Made by a program: the position numbers and the translations under genes
Shown: positions 25,101-39,520 of the stretch, piece by piece
How positions within the stretch are numbered: the first letter of the stretch is position 1
Layout of the letters: every line of letters starts with the position of its first letter
Assembly: GCF_001949145.1 (NCBI RefSeq)
Contig: NW_019091451.1
Location: 159,806-223,805, forward strand
DNA length: 64,000 nt
Reading direction: 5' to 3'
DNA from: Acanthaster planci
Taxonomy: Eukaryota > Echinodermata > Asteroidea > Valvatida > Acanthasteridae
The notes under the pieces: model-generated
Seen by the model: the letters and a program-made list of their open reading frames with translations, nothing else
Databases searched by the model: none
Told to the model about the DNA's origin: nothing

Positions 25101-26092
25101 TACCGCCTTTGTAGCTTTTGCACTGAATCCCGAAAGGGTTTTTGTTATTACTGGGTCTTCTTTCCCACGCTTTGAAGTAATCCCACAGACTTCTGTAGCT
25201 CGGCTATCAATGTGGAACATTCTACAGTGATGGACTGTGCCATTGCTTTCTCGTGGTACAAAACGCTTTCCAATCACAACTTTTTTGTCAACTTGACGCA
25301 AAGGTTGATTTCAAGTGGGCCATTTTATTTACGTGAATTTTCTTAGACTGTGTTGTGGCACCGTTTTCGTCTGCCGTCATTAAATCCAGATCCAATTCCA
25401 TAGGGTCACATTGGTGAGTAAAAATTCAAAATACGATGGTACCTTGAAGGTAGAAATCGCGCACTGTGCCACCATTGGCGTTTGTTTTTTTGTTTTCGAA
25501 ATGGTTTTGTCAGTCGCGTTTCTTTCGTCATTATCCTCAGAACAGCGTTACTGGCGAATCAAGTTGGTGTACACCATTTTGGGCACTCGCACACATTTTG
25601 CTTTGAGTCCCAGGGTGCCTTTGGTCTTTGTTCAAACATCAGCTTGAACTGTACGGTTTATGTGTGTACCTCCAGTACTTTACCGGAAACACTGCAGCAC
25701 TTTAAATTTTTCGGCTGTGTGCAATAGCAGTAGGGGGAAAAATGCCAAAAAGTCCGAACAGAGAAATTTCCTGTAAATCAATGTATCCTCACTGACTGAA
25801 TCCCGTCCACCAATTGCTAGGCCGTCAACACTGTCATTGTTACGTGCCTTTGTGAGTAATCCTTGGCTACATGGTTAGGCGCCCTGAATAAAAGCAGCGA
25901 CAAATTGGGAGGAACCGCCAACATTAAACTTAAAAACACAGTTATAGCACTTTTGTAAAACAAATTAAGAAGCTGGTCATTACATGTCCAAATCCTAACG
26001 CAAACAGTTGATAAATACCAATTGTCTCTCCAAATGTAATAGCAATAAAGTGTTTGAGGTGTTTAATAGCTAACACAGATTTTACAGTGAAA
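22130..26092. other. Intergenic, no supported gene
   Basis: Holds a short (GA)n at about 22218-22230. One CTCF-like GAGGGCGCT lies at 23509-23517. Open frames near 24835-25300 run on both strands in AT-rich sequence and resemble no family. Confidence 0.45.
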
Positions 26093-26166
26093 GGTTGGAT
26101 GGCTTCAATCGGTAGAGCGCTAGCGTTCTGTTTGCGAGGTTGCAGGATCAAATCCCATTCCAGCCA
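26093..26166 (+). repeat. tRNA-derived SINE head (or tRNA pseudogene)
   Basis: The ends GGTTGGA (26093-26099) and TCCAGCC pair as a seven-base acceptor stem allowing one G-T. TGGCTTCAATCGGTAGAGCGC is an A box with one insertion, and GGATCAAATCC is a B box with changed positions. The anticodon region aligns with tRNA-Arg(TCT)-type sequence, but the anticodon stem does not pair. So it is a degenerate copy, more likely the head of a SINE than a working tRNA. Confidence 0.6.
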
Positions 26167-26169
26167 GGC

Positions 26170-29100
26170 CCATTTCTCTGCTATGTTCAGAATTACATCA
26201 CATAGCAACAACTTATGCGCTAATATCTAATCAGTCTCCTTATGTGCGTGTGTTTCCGTCGGTGATTGTTATTAAAGCCGACCCAACTCGCAGTTTGGAA
26301 GTACATTTTACTTCATATGGGGAAACCCAATACTTCAAATTTCCGTTTTCGTTCAGAACGAATTGATACCACTTGATGGTTCGTGACAATGCACCAGGAG
26401 CTGCAATTTTCATCCACAAAAAAAACATCACGCGATCTACGCTTTTCTTCGGAGAGGAAGCCGTGTGTGCAATAGAACATAACTTCAAATAAATAAGCTT
26501 GCCTGGGGGTGCCCTCTCTTTTAACCATACGGTGTCCCACGCCTGACACCAGGAGGAGATCACACGACTGAATCAAAATGATGCTGTTGTGCAAACGTTT
26601 GTCGCTAGCAATGAATCTATCCTAATGTAATTTTTTTTCAGAGCGGCTGGGGTATGTATTAGACTGGCATCGCATAACCATTGTTCGGGCGTAATTTAAC
26701 CCGAGCGGCCGAGTGTCAGACTAGTTTGGAGACACTGTCTCGATCCACTCGTTTAGTGGGATTAACGCCTCGAGTCTTCAAGGGTGTCTCGTTGCTATGT
26801 GCTTTTTTTAGGAGCGCAACTTCGATCCTCTATTGGTCTAGGTTGCATGCGCGTCGCGAGTGAAGGCTAAATGCTACGCCGGCCTTATGGAACAGTGTAC
26901 TGTGAATTTCATCTCTTTGCAAGGCGATCGTCGCGCACGATTGTTTGCGGGCACGCAGTTGAATTGACAATTTTGTTAAATTGTGTACATTCCAAGTTCG
27001 TGTAGATAATAACTATATTTGTGAGGACACCGAAAGAAACTCACGCCAACTTCAGTGGGATATTGTAATTTGTCAGTATCACTTTGTAACTCCAGAGGGG
27101 GTTCGTGATCCAGAACATGCTTGATCACTTTTGAAGGATGGTTTTATTAACTTTGTTTCGTTGTATATTTTGTGGCGTCTTCTTTACGGAGCAAAATTTC
27201 TCACTTTAAACGAGTTAAACAGCAATTTACAAGTGTACATCTGCCACCGTCTGTAACAAGTAACCGAAAGTGATTCGAAGTGACGTTGCGGAATGTTATT
27301 TGTCAAAATGTACTAATGCAGTCATTTGATGTGATGTTTCTAGCACACGCAGTGTGCACTCACTTTGGCAGTGTCGCCGAAAGAGTGATTAATCTTCCGT
27401 ACCTTCATTCAGAGCAATCTTAAGGAGTAATCAATCATTCTTGGTCAAGTCGCTGCCATAGTGCGTAAAGTTGCACAGCTGTCTTGGCATACCTTTGTGT
27501 TTGTGATTTTTTATAAGTGCGCATCATTTTTAAGTTCATTCTCGCTCGAAGTTGGTGACATGCAGCGGCAAACGCAAACCAAAAATATTGTTGACATGTA
27601 TTAGAAAAAGCTCTCGTGTTTTTGCAATCTTCATCTGTAGGCACACTCGATCAAATTTCAGATAGCCGTTTTCCTTTACTTACTCGTGTTTGACCATCAC
27701 TGGTTTGAAAAAGGAGACTGATGAGGAAGTGAAATGGTCCGAAGCATTAGCGGATCGGGGACAACAGTGGCCGCTCACCCTCAAAAACGTAGGAAACGAT
27801 TTCTCGGGGGAGGTTAATAATGGGTAAAGGCTGATTATTTGGGTTGGTTGGATTATTCTACTTCTTTTTTCTCTGAAGGGTATGACAAAGTCCCCAAATT
27901 CAGGTTCACCACTCAGAAGGGCCACAAAAGGTTACATATACATACGAAAATTTCTAAATGTTGCGCCCGCTTCCCCCCCCCACACCTTAAATTACCCCTC
28001 TGAAATTTGCTTCCGGATCCAACTGTGGTCTGATGAAATGGTCAAACTCGACTCTTCTTTCAACATAAGTTGCGACCTGGTGGGATAGTTCTTGTGATAA
28101 GTGTATTCCTAAATGCGTTTACTTAATTCCAGCCGAGGCAAGGAATCACATTTGTTGCTGATGCAGCTGTGTTTTCTGGGATCCGTTACCGTGTTAAGTG
28201 TATTATAGTTTGCCATTAGAAACATGATATACGTGTCAGTTCTCTGGAGCTTTGAATTATGGACCGAGGAGCTTATATATCTGGGGCAAAATTGTCCAGG
28301 ATTATACGCCACAGATCTTGCGGCCGAACGTTGGCGCTAAATTTAGAAATTATGATGAAAGTGGAGGACTTTGCCTCTGGATTTTTTCTTTACAGTAAAA
28401 ACCATATAATGCAACTAAGGTGATCAATATGTAGCCATCGTTTCTAAGCCTGAGTAAACCACTAGAGCTAACTGAGCTATGTGTATTCAGATACTGTTTC
28501 ATGCATTGGTAATGGCATCTTTGTTACCTGTTCCATATTCCTACGGTTGAAAATAGGGCCTTAGTTTTTCTGATAAACGGATCTGGAGAGAGAAAAGGGT
28601 AATTTCAGGGCAAAGTGGTCTCTTTGAGTAATTTTACTTGTAACTAAATCAACCTTCTTGAAAGACATTGGATGACGGTAGCATGTAAGCGACCCCTGTA
28701 TGCTACGAATACTGAGGGATTAGAGTGTTCTCGACAAGAAAGCTCTAAAGCGAGCAAAGAAGGAATAGTAACAGATGTTGGAGGGGAGGGGAATAGCCGA
28801 CTCCGTTGCTTTCCACAGTCAACTCTCTGAAAGGGTCCCTTCTCGATGATGAATGAAAGAGAAAGAGTGTGATGGTGGCTGAGATAGCACTTCATATGAC
28901 ATACAAACAACCAGGTACTCTTGTCGATTCATACTCTTGTCGAGAGTATGCTAGTATGAATGATAGAGCCAGAAGCTGATAAGATGTAACGATTGAGACC
29001 ACGATGCTTAGGGCCTAACAGCACAGAATACACTCAGTGGGTGCAAAGTATAACCGATATAGTCTAATGAGCCAGATCTTATTTACGACTAGTTAGATTA

Positions 29101-32100
29101 TGTAATGGCTCTGATGAAAGAGAAAACTTTAAAGGTTGAGCAGCGGAGATTTTATGTTCTAATTATACATAAAAACGATTGCCTCTGGGCATCTTCATAT
29201 GACTTAGTGGAATCTGTCTTGCAAGGAAATTGATTTCCATCGATGTTCTCAAACCCTTTAAAAGGAACAATATTTAGGTTTCGTGTCTTGGCCCACATTT
29301 CCCCTAGTTTAACTCTGCCGCGCGATATAACCTGGCTTTATTATACCTCCACAGGAAACACAGATTTAATTTATTTGGAGTAAAAGTCACCTTTGCAAAA
29401 ACAGCCGGTGGGGTTCGGTGATCCACTGCGGACGGTATTTGTGGCTGATTTCGTCCTCTGTCGGTTGTTTATTTATCGCGTTTGGCGATCGAGTGGATCG
29501 TGGCAAGTTTATAGCGCCGGTTAGGGCAGGGGAGTATCATGCGACCGTGAGGGGCCGTCGGCGGGAGGGCCGCGTTCAAGGGGAGTTGAAACAATCCGTG
29601 CATAGCGTGCTTGAATATCTCAATCTGACGGGTGTCCCAGGGCTCTTTCCAAGGCTTATCATCGAACGGATACCTCGCTGAAATTGCTCAGGATCCCTAC
29701 CTTGGTGATTGCACGCAGTCGTTAACACCTGAGGTCTCCGCCTTTGCAAATCTGATTTCTTGAGGGGGGGGGTTGAGACAGCACACATTGACGTCTTAGT
29801 TCACATTCAATTTCCAGGCTGAATCCCCCAACTTGGAGCGTTTTTATCACAGCTACGCCCATCTCATTTCGAATGGATCAGTAAGGGCCTTCGAGACCTC
29901 ATCAAGGGAAAACTTGCCTGCCCGTCAAAATTTGCCGCGCATCGCTATCTCTTGCGGTCCGGCGACCCACACAGATATCCCCCGTCTGAACCCAAATCCC
30001 CTGTCGACTATGGCAAGACTTGACCAAAAGAATTACAGTGCACCGCATGCCGTCTGACAAATCTGCACGAAATTACGCCGTGATTGCACCCTTGCCCATT
30101 CATCATCATGCATGATTTGCTGTGCCTGCAGGTCGCCCAAAATTCCACATTGAAATAGAACACCGATTTACTTTTCCATTCCTTCTTGGAAATTTGAAGC
30201 TCAGTATTATGTACCAATCTCTTTAATTTCTCCTCGTATTTTCACACTCCTTGTATTGAAACCACTTTTAATGAAAACGTCTTCGCTTTCCTTTGACATG
30301 ATCTTTTAATACAGGTATAAACCCTTGCTAAAGTCTTTTATGTTGACATAAATAGGGGAAGATATACAGTGTGTACCGCACATTTCTCTCCACAATTCAA
30401 AATCTGACTCATTATTTTGTTAACGGTGTTTATAAGAACGTGAAAGCAATAGGAGTTTTAAAGTGAATATTCATGTATGCCTACAAAGTACGCACTTAAG
30501 CCATTTGGTAATAGTTTAGTGAAAACAACCAGTTAAATATCCGCGTGTCTGAAAATGGAGACAATGCTGCAGTTTGATTGGCTAAACAAGCAAGACTTTT
30601 GTTTCGTTCGTTTAGTGCTACCGAATACACTGGTTTTATTTCTGTGTGTGCTGCATTGTGAGGAAATTGTAGACAAAACTATTTACGTGGATTTTGTGGT
30701 TGTTCGAGAATCGGATTTAGTTATTGCCTTATAGTCCAACACTTACTCATGCATTCAAAGTGACGCAGGAGCTTTTCTTCCTTAGTGTAAATCAGATGGA
30801 AACCAAACTGACACTGAGAGTAAATCACCGTTATAAGTTTTTTTTTAAATAGCTCTCTCATCCTGTACGATTTTATCCTCCTTAATGCCCGGTCATCGCT
30901 CTGATTCAAAGGAGTTGGCACTTACTATAGCGTCCAAGCAACACCTTTTACTTAACACGCACTGTCGCCTATCGGAAGTCTCACCGTACATTTGCATGAT
31001 ACACCCATCTGCGAAATGCTGTGTTCGTCGATTGCACAAAATATTAATATTCAGCAGCAGGAAGGGTTTTTTTGGGGGGCAGCGTGGAGACAGCATTTTG
31101 CTGGTGGGTATAATATGCGGGGATTCTATTAAACCCGCCTCTGTAGCGTTTATTGTCCTCGGCGGCAGATATTTTGGGATCGAGGAGGAAAGACTGTGGA
31201 TGCCTCACGGATATTCGCGTGGGCGACTGAGACATATGAGCCCTTGAACAATGGCGTTTTTTTTTAATTAAAACTTGGGTACTGCGGACTTTCTGAGCTG
31301 CATACATGCTCCCGCTTTTGTCGGCTGGCGGTAAACCTTTGCACTCATCCGTATCACTCAGCGTAAAACTGCAGGGTAAACTAGGTCCGTCTTATTGAAA
31401 AGACGCCCACTAATCGGATAACTCCTTATACTGCATAACCCGAGCATGATTGCAGAGACGAACAAGAAAATCTGTTTCATAAGTGACTTTATGAATTAGA
31501 TTATCATTATCATTATTTGAACAAAATGAGGCAATTCGTTCGGGAATAAGTACCAGAAAGCAGATAAATACTTTCAAAAAAGGGAAAATTTTTCCAACGC
31601 AACACATTACTTGCCAAAGCAAAGTAAGTGTTGTAGCTGTAAGAATTTTCTCCCACGAGCTAGCTTCTAAATCAAATCATTGTAAGGTCTTTGGGAGGAT
31701 GGCCAATGAGTAAAATATGACTCCCCCCCCCAAAAAAATGACCCGTTCGAGTGAAAGCTTCAACCCATTACCAGTACTTTGAAGAAAGTTAACAAAGAGT
31801 CAGTCAGTTCAAGAGCTCAGTAAAAGCGACTGTGTACGTCTTAAGGTTCGTTCCGTGTGATCCCATGCGCACGGTGGTGTTATTCCAGCAGAAAGTCAAT
31901 TTCTCACAGCCTTATTGATTGTAATTCAACTGTTCGTAACGAATTAACTAGCAATTCTTCACCTTAAACCTTTTTAGGAAAGTCTGTTTCCACTCTGTAA
32001 TTTTGAGCGCATCACAGAGCCTATAGTTGAACACATCACAGCATTATCTTTCACGTCTTGTCTTTCCCGATTAAAAAGAATTTCTGAAATCAATTTCTCA

Positions 32101-32590
32101 ACGGCATACATGTATTCTATTACAATCCTACAATAAAGCGAAGTCCAATCATAACCCGAACTCGAAGGTCGTCTCAGTCAAACTGAAATCCATTAATTAA
32201 CTTGCCCGTGACGCACACGGGGTCATCCGCTCCCAGAATCGACGCTGCGAAAACCATATTCAATAAGGAAACAGATTGCTGTTCATAATAACATACCTAT
32301 TGAGGATAATCAGTAATGTGCCGTGTGCGACTGGGCAATGTCAATACTCGTTGGACGGAATTTAATTCGTTTCCAGGGCGCGAACCTCGGCAGACGCGGC
32401 CTTGAAATAACATCACATTAGCCCTGCATCGACATGGGGAAATTACTGTAACCGGCTTAGAAAATGCAACACCCCCCCCCGAACGTCTGATTACGGTAGA
32501 ATTAACCAATTGGCGTACGACTGCAAATTAAAGTGGGATGGACAATTCCACTACGGTCAAACATTCTCAGCACGCGTTAATTTGTTGTGT
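26170..32590. other. Intergenic, no supported gene
   Basis: Nine-base C or G runs occur at 27973-27981, 29764-29772, 31723-31731 and 32472-32480. A small perfect hairpin (CATACTCT/AGAGTATG) lies at about 28930-28950. Open frames at 29418-29681 and 29833-30057 have coding-like composition but no recognisable domain or splice pair; I leave them uncalled. Confidence 0.45.
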
Positions 32591-32592
32591 AA

Positions 32593-32813
32593 GTTGGGCG
32601 CATCGGCCGACCTGCACGATCGTCTGATCGCCCAGCGCGCGGGATTGGTCAATCCTGCTTGAACTCTCCAACTTTACTTCCTTTTTGAAACAATCTTTCA
32701 GAAACGTGAATGAGAAGGAAAGGGCGATCGGCTGATTATCAACAATTTATGCAATAAGACGACTTATCACTCAAAGATCGAGCGATCGTGCATGTCGACC
32801 GACTGCGCCCAAC
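32593..32813. mobile_element. Foldback element with about 37-base inverted ends
   Basis: 32593-32629 (gttgggcgcatcggccgacc...gatc) matches the reverse complement of 32776-32813 (gatcg...gtcgaccgactgcgcccaac) with few mismatches. A second inner pair is gatcgccca and gggcgatc. Its 221-base size, lack of ORF and terminal inversion indicate a MITE. No clear target duplication is visible. Confidence 0.7.
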
Positions 32814-32814
32814 A

Positions 32815-34279
32815 TCATAAAGTTGATCGTGAAGGCAATATATTCATAACGGCTCTTCCCGAGGTGAGACCCCCCCCCGAAAATTGAACTGTGCATAGAG
32901 CAACATGAAGTGAGTACCCGATCCAACAAAATATCAGTTGAAATAAGCCCAGTTTACAACGAGGTCTGTCGAAAGAAATGATCTGTTGTAGGCCTAATAG
33001 ATTAACATTTGGCATTTCTGACCTTCGTGAAGACATCACTAGAATTCAGGAACATTATGATCGCCACGCTAACAATCTTGAAAGTGCCGCACTGGTCGCT
33101 GTACCTTTGGAAAAGCGTGATAAAAAATGATGCACGAACCATTTCCTTCGAAGTGGCACGCACCAGTTCTAATTCCAGCAATGTCCGGGAATGAGTTTGA
33201 ATTTAGCAGCTGTCCCGCGGTTGAACTTGATGGTTCTGCTGACAGGCAGATATGTGTTTACACGCCAACTGCTATGCTTGTCCTACATTCTCACGCAGTT
33301 CCACCGTCTCTTCGTTGTGTCGTTCCTGACTAGAAGGCGACATTATTTCGGAATTCCCCTGTAATTTGGCCAACGTACAGAACTTATAACTTCCTGCACG
33401 GGCAATCATATTGTGGGCTATATTTGCCATTAGCCATTTTTTCATACATCGGTAGATGCAATTTTCTTCTCAAAATAGCCACAGGAGGATTTGACGGATG
33501 TGATTTCAACACTGTCCGTCCAAACATCGCTTTCCCTCTTTGCGATCACGCCATGAGCGTGCAACCTATCGTCGCATTTCACAAGCACACTTGATGGTGG
33601 TTTCTGTATAGGTACTCGGTTTCTATCCCAGCATCCATCTTGTAATTTCACGAAGGATCTCGTAATTCTAAAACTGACTCCCAAAAGATTTCAAACGAGG
33701 CCTTCTTTCGTTAATACGAGAACTGTACATGTATAAGTCAGCTTTTTGCCTCGGTTTAGCGCTTCATCTTCCAGCGACATCACACAGAACTTAGCTTCAT
33801 CAGGATTTTTGTTTTTGTCTTCATTAATTTCCAAAGATTGCTTTCAGCCGTTCAAGTTTGCGTTTCCTCGTCCCAGCTTCTCATCTTATTGACGGTGCTT
33901 ATATACAAACTGCGTGAACCGGTATGGCTTGTCTTCAATCATAGAAATTTTTCAGTCCTGGGAAAAAAATTCGAGCACCAAATATGGGCATAAATATTGC
34001 CTGACACTTGTGACACAGTTTTGCGCGTTTTTCGCCCTTGCCATTTTACAACCATTGCCCGTTATGCTTCCTAATCCTATTCTTTTTTCACGTTCTTTCT
34101 CCTCTTCCATTAGGCCTAATTCCCGTTTTCAAGGAAGTGTTAGGGTTGAACCCCTGACCGACCAGTTGGTTTGTTCGTACACAACACTATAAACCACAAA
34201 CCAACAACAGATGGGGCAGGCTTCAAGCTATCCGATATCTGGCCTTTTTTCGAATTGTTCGCATTTAGTGCCATTTTCA
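32815..34279. other. Intergenic, no supported gene
   Basis: Contains a nine-C run at 32870-32878. No open frame with recognisable features. Confidence 0.5.
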
Positions 34280-34440
34280 TTTGATGCAAACTTTGTGTTG
34301 GTCATTGTTATACTGGTATCTCAGGAATTCTTTTCAGACATCTAAGGGGATGTATAAGGTAACCATGGGCTGGAGTGTGTATAGGGATTGGACTTGTTGG
34401 GGGGTAACCCTCTGTCCCATTTTGTACCTGGTATAACCAT
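34280..34440 (+). repeat. Family C element, copy 2
   Basis: Collinear with 8862-9050: gatgcaa near the start, ggaattcttttcagacatct in the centre, then ggggtaaccctctgtcccat and cctggtataacc at the end. The inverted arms seen in copy 1 are eroded here. Confidence 0.5.
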
Positions 34441-37400
34441 TTCAAACGGTGTCAACCGCGTCCACAGGAGTTACTTTACTCCCACTTCGTTTCCAGAAAT
34501 GACCCCTGGATAGGAGGCTTTCTTCCCATATCCTGAACACTGTGCTGTTGGGGTTTTTCGATTCAACGTGTGTAGTTCATGTTTTAACGGTCGCTGTGAA
34601 TTTCCACGTCCACTCCCCCATTTTTTCAACTTTGTTCATATTCACATTAAATGTGAAACGGCGTGAGCCTGAGTGACATTTTGAACTGAGTTTTCGGATA
34701 CATAACGTCTCTCAGAATCGTCTTGTTTATCTCCCAGACACTGCGTGCGAAATAGAACCTTAATTTAACGGTAAAGCTTGGCACCAGACTGCTCCAATGA
34801 GTAAAACTACGTACGCAGAATTTCTTAGCTGGTATTGACCCGGAACCAGGGTCTGAGAGCTCGTGGCTGTGGGAGCGCACTGCTCGATACCGTTGGGTCG
34901 GTGCTGTAATCATGTCTTTGTCTCCTAACAATTACAGGGAAGCCGTGTCACAAAACGTGAACCAACCAAAATGATGTTCTCTACTGAAACATCATGCATT
35001 GATTTTTCAGTTTCGCTGATGGCCATATGCCACAGCAGGACTTAGCCAGTCTCACGTTTTCGCTGCTGCCCTGCAGTGAAAGTTAAATTCTACACATCAG
35101 GGCAGAGTGCCAGATCCGATTGTTTGCTTCATAATCGAAGCAGATGGCAGAGTACCGCAGGAAACCTATGATGTTTTCCCATTTAGCCGAGAGCCGTTAA
35201 CCTGCGTCGAATTCATCTCTGTCTTGTCTTCAGCGCGTGAACGCATTTTTTTCTCATTCTTGTGACGTTCAAACAGGAAAGTAGACGTTACAGTTTACAA
35301 AACGTACACAACAGAATATAGGGTTGCGCTACCGGTACCAAAGCAAAGGCCCTCTATCAAAGAAGTTCTTTTAAGATCCCGTTTCCTTAACAATGCTACA
35401 CTAACGTTGTTTCGTGATTGTTGCTAAGCTTAGTAACCCAAATGTTCAACTTCTGCCAGCTACATTTTCTTCTCCACCTGTCCTAGTTTCTTGTTATTGA
35501 TATGACGATGAGGGAAACTTTCAAACACCTTACCGTCTGACCGACATAACACCCAGATGATTTTAGTGCGCAGACAATATTTCAACACCTCTGTTAGACA
35601 GTCCAATCTTTCCTCCAAATACCTCGCATGAAATGTGCTAAGGATACGTCTAGGGATGTTATTTGCAATGGCATTCAAGTCTATCGAGGGACGGGAGTCT
35701 GGGTAATGAAATAAGGGAGTGTTGGTGCGTGACGCGCGCGAGTTTCATTTTTATGTACTGGAATGTCTTCACAGCGACACCATGTACGTTGTTATTAAGT
35801 TATACTGTCTTGATCGAGCGGGTTTTGCCCTGTCCCAATTTTCTGTCACACGATTATCATTTCGTTTCCACCCATGCAATCCTGACTAAGGCACGACTCA
35901 TTGCAGACTTCGAAATCGTTACTTGACTTAAACCGAAAGAGGTGTGGGAACACAAGAACACTTGCTTTGGCGCAAAACGACGGACTGAAATCTCAAATGT
36001 TTGTGCCAGTATCCCTATGCTGTTTCTTTGAGATTAGAACTGAGATTTTTATGAATATAGATAATAGTGAGCCGATCTTCACAATGTTTTGGCAGACAGT
36101 GTTTTCTATAGCAGCAAACAGTCTGTATAGTAGAGGTGCGCGAACTGACGAAGGGCTCAACTTGCACCGCACAAGTATGAGGCATGTTGAAATCTCGTGA
36201 CATTTAAAAACCTGTTCTCGGAGGTTGCGCTCTGTTTAAATGGCAGTGCAAATGCACGTAGGAATACAGATTTCAATCGTGTGTGCGTGAACTTTTAGCC
36301 TGTTCTGTGGTGACATGCGGCAATTGCTAAAAGGCAGACAGTGGGGTGGTGGGCTAGTTGACCTACCCGCTTGAAACGGCTGTAGAGTCAGCGCCTCGCA
36401 ATTAAAAAATGCAAATAGGGACGAAGTCCAACCTTCCCCTTTCCCATAACCGTATTTTTCCTCGTTTAACGAGCTCAAGCACCGAAAGGCGATTATTGTC
36501 GGATTTTTTTTCAACAAATGGGCGCCGGAGCGCACTGCTCAATCACTGCCCTTCAAGTGGTCAAACCAAATGAGAAATGAAGGCAGCATGCATGGTTCTA
36601 ATGTTGTATAGGAGATTGAAAAGTGACGAGCATGTTTTTAAAGCAGGAGTTTGCACAATCCCCTGTTGTTGATTAAGAGATAAATACTAAAGCAGAAAGT
36701 CCCCAAATTGTAATTCTCAAATTATTACTCTAATGAGAGCTTCGGTCGGCATCCAATCCCCATGGATTCCTCTCCAAATGTCGGCTAACATCCCGCTTAA
36801 TATGTAACAACACATACGCTTAACAAACATCACTCTTCGAAAAGTTCTGCTTGTGGGGAGCACTCCTCCGCGTGTGAAGATCAGAGAAGGCCCATTTCAT
36901 AAACGACCCATCGGCAATTTTACTTTAGACGCTGGGGAAATTTGATTCTGAATGGCGCGGGGATGCGTGACAGAAAGGCTAATGTTAAATGAACCGTCTA
37001 CCTGCTTACACTCCCCGTGGAAGTATGTAGGCTGTGGCGTTTTTCTCGTGGAAGAGAATGCAAATTTGAAGAGTCAACTCAAATAGTTGTAGATACTTTG
37101 GTGTCTTCCGCATGCATGATAAAATCGGGCATGTTGGCTGAAGTTTCAATTTGACAGTTATACATTGCTAACACGTATCGAATATCATGTCTCCAAACAC
37201 TTTGTTGACAGACCGGTCTCCCAGCCCGCACAATGGAAGCAAAAGGAAAAAACTTGAATAACGATATTGACATGGCATAATGGCTTTTTGTTAACTCTCT
37301 TTGGCGTCCAATAATTCTAGTTCAAATACGAGCTAAATTGGTAACTGAATACTAACTTCATTTCCAGCCTGGCGGCTGTAAAGAAAAATCCAAAGTGACA

Positions 37401-39420
37401 TTCAACCTTTCCCCACAGGGTGGATGAAAAATTATGTTGAAATGGAATGGGCGGTTAAGGGTTTAGGATGTTGGTAGCTGAAGTTGATCTATATATTTCC
37501 AAATTTCAGACTAAAGGGTGATTATGAACCCTTTAGACGTACACTTTTTTATATTGACATTCTGCCGGATAGTCGTATCAAAAGTATATCAATCATATAT
37601 CAAGAAATGCGTGTGTATTGAAATGCCAAATTTATTCTGTGTGTTTCGAGAGGCGGTCATCTTAAAAGCGCCCTCAATAGTTTTCACTTGAGTCATTTCT
37701 AGCGATCGGTAATGAGTAGATAGAAACTTTTTTGTTGCTGTCATTCAGAGGGACATTAATTGCAGTTTAGATCTCGCTTTATGTCCTCCTATACCCCACC
37801 CCTCATAGTCATCATGCCGATCACTGACCCCATTCTCACCATTAGCAAGATTCGGTCATCGCCATATCCGTTTATCCAATTTTCTTTTCACCGATTGGGG
37901 CATTAATCAGGCCAACGCGCGGCAACAAATCACCTTGCCCAAGTAAGAATCACGTACAGGCGAGAGCCATCGTTTATGCTAACAAGCAAAGACCGGGCCA
38001 ATTATAGATACCGCTCGCGGTCCAAAAAAGCCAGAATCGGCAGCGTGAAATTTCCATATTTATTGGACAGTCTCAATGGATTCCCTCGGAGAAACGGATT
38101 ACACAGAACCTGACGTAAAGGCAAGGTTGACGGATAGACTACTTTCACATTTACCGGCACGTTCGGCATGTGTATCTGTTAACTGCATGTCGGCCGTTTG
38201 ATGTAGCTTTTCTTTTCGGCGTTGAGTGCTACTTGGGCGATCATAATACAATGCACGCCACTGCGCAGTTAAAAAAAGCCTTCTTAATTTATCAGTGAAA
38301 TGGAGATATCTTCAAGAGTCATGACTGTAACGTGGTTTTGGACCAAGGTGTTACAAGCTTACGTTTGAATCCATTAGAACGGTAATTTGTTGTTGTGGTA
38401 CAATAAAACAAGGGTGACCTATTTCCCCAGACTTATTGTCAGAAACATCTGTCGTCCTTAGGATGCACGTAATCTTCTTTTCTTCAGGACAAACTCTGTC
38501 AGGGTCCTTCCTGAACCCTCAGTAGCTTGCTTTGTTGAAATGTCAATTAGTACTCGATACCGGATCGGGGAGGATATGGCTGGAGTGGTTGTACTTCACC
38601 CAGCCGAGTGAATGGACCAAAGCCCAACCTTTGCTGTTTTCTTTGCGATAGGCTGTAAGCCTTGCTGGATATCACCCAGGGGCAATTTTTCGGCTCTGGT
38701 TTAAAGCCAGCCTGCTGTCTACAAGAGTTATGTTTCCCCCGCAAGATGCTTTTAAGGGAATTACAGGTCGTTATCTTGTCGAGAACACTCCGCAAGTGTG
38801 CCTCCTGACAGGGCTTGGTGAAAGAAGCGCTCGCCTGCCGGGAGAAGCTCCTTCTCCGTCTCGCTCGGCGAATGGCCGGGAGTGAGAACGGGGTCTAAAC
38901 CTTTAATCTGCCTAGGCTGTGCAACGTCAGCAAAGCCGCTGAATTTTGTTTCCACAACAAACACGGACTCCCAAATCGTTGTCATGGTTTCTCAGCTGGG
39001 ATATATCTGATCAACTGGATGTAGATGAATGTAGAAATGTTTCTTTCAATGGTGAAGTTTCAAAATAAAGCAGGCCAAGTGACTAATAATTATTGTGAGT
39101 CATAAAGTTTGAAAGATAAAGCTTTGTGACGAATGAATAAATGTGTTACGAAATCTTGCTCTTTCATATACAGGTATTTGCTTCGCTTTTTCTAGTTTGT
39201 CAGAACCGAGTAATAAAGATTATGTGGTGTTTATACTTTTTTCTGTCTTTTTCCAAAGTTTACGTCTTCATAGGTTTCCCAACCCTTTTTGGAAAGAGTG
39301 CTCCAGCGGATATCAAACTAGATCTTCGAGATATACCTTTTTAATCACTATCATTATATATATAGAATCTCAAATCGGCTCGGGTAGCGTGGTCTGCGAT
39401 AAAATCTCACCCGTGTCCAT
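34441..39420. other. Intergenic, no supported gene
   Basis: 38547-38985 (minus) holds two overlapping open frames of 82 and 74 codons with moderate GC, but no recognisable product. A CTCF-like AGCGCCCTCAATAG lies at 37667-37680. Nothing else is assignable. Confidence 0.45.
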
Positions 39421-39520
39421 TCAGTGGCGGAACCTCTTTCAGTCATCAAAGTGGTACAGATTTTTCTTTCTTTGTTCCCCTTTATCTTTCCGGATTTTTA
39501 TCACATTCGAGCAAATCTAA

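Noticed and set aside
24835-25230. 131-codon plus-strand frame
   Set aside because: The opposite strand is also open across the same segment, there is no recognisable domain and the sequence is AT-rich.
26093-26166. A functional tRNA-Arg gene
   Set aside because: The A and B boxes are altered and the anticodon stem does not pair; a SINE head or pseudogene fits better.
38547-38985. Two overlapping minus-strand frames with gene-like composition
   Set aside because: They are in different frames, without a splice pair or any recognised domain.
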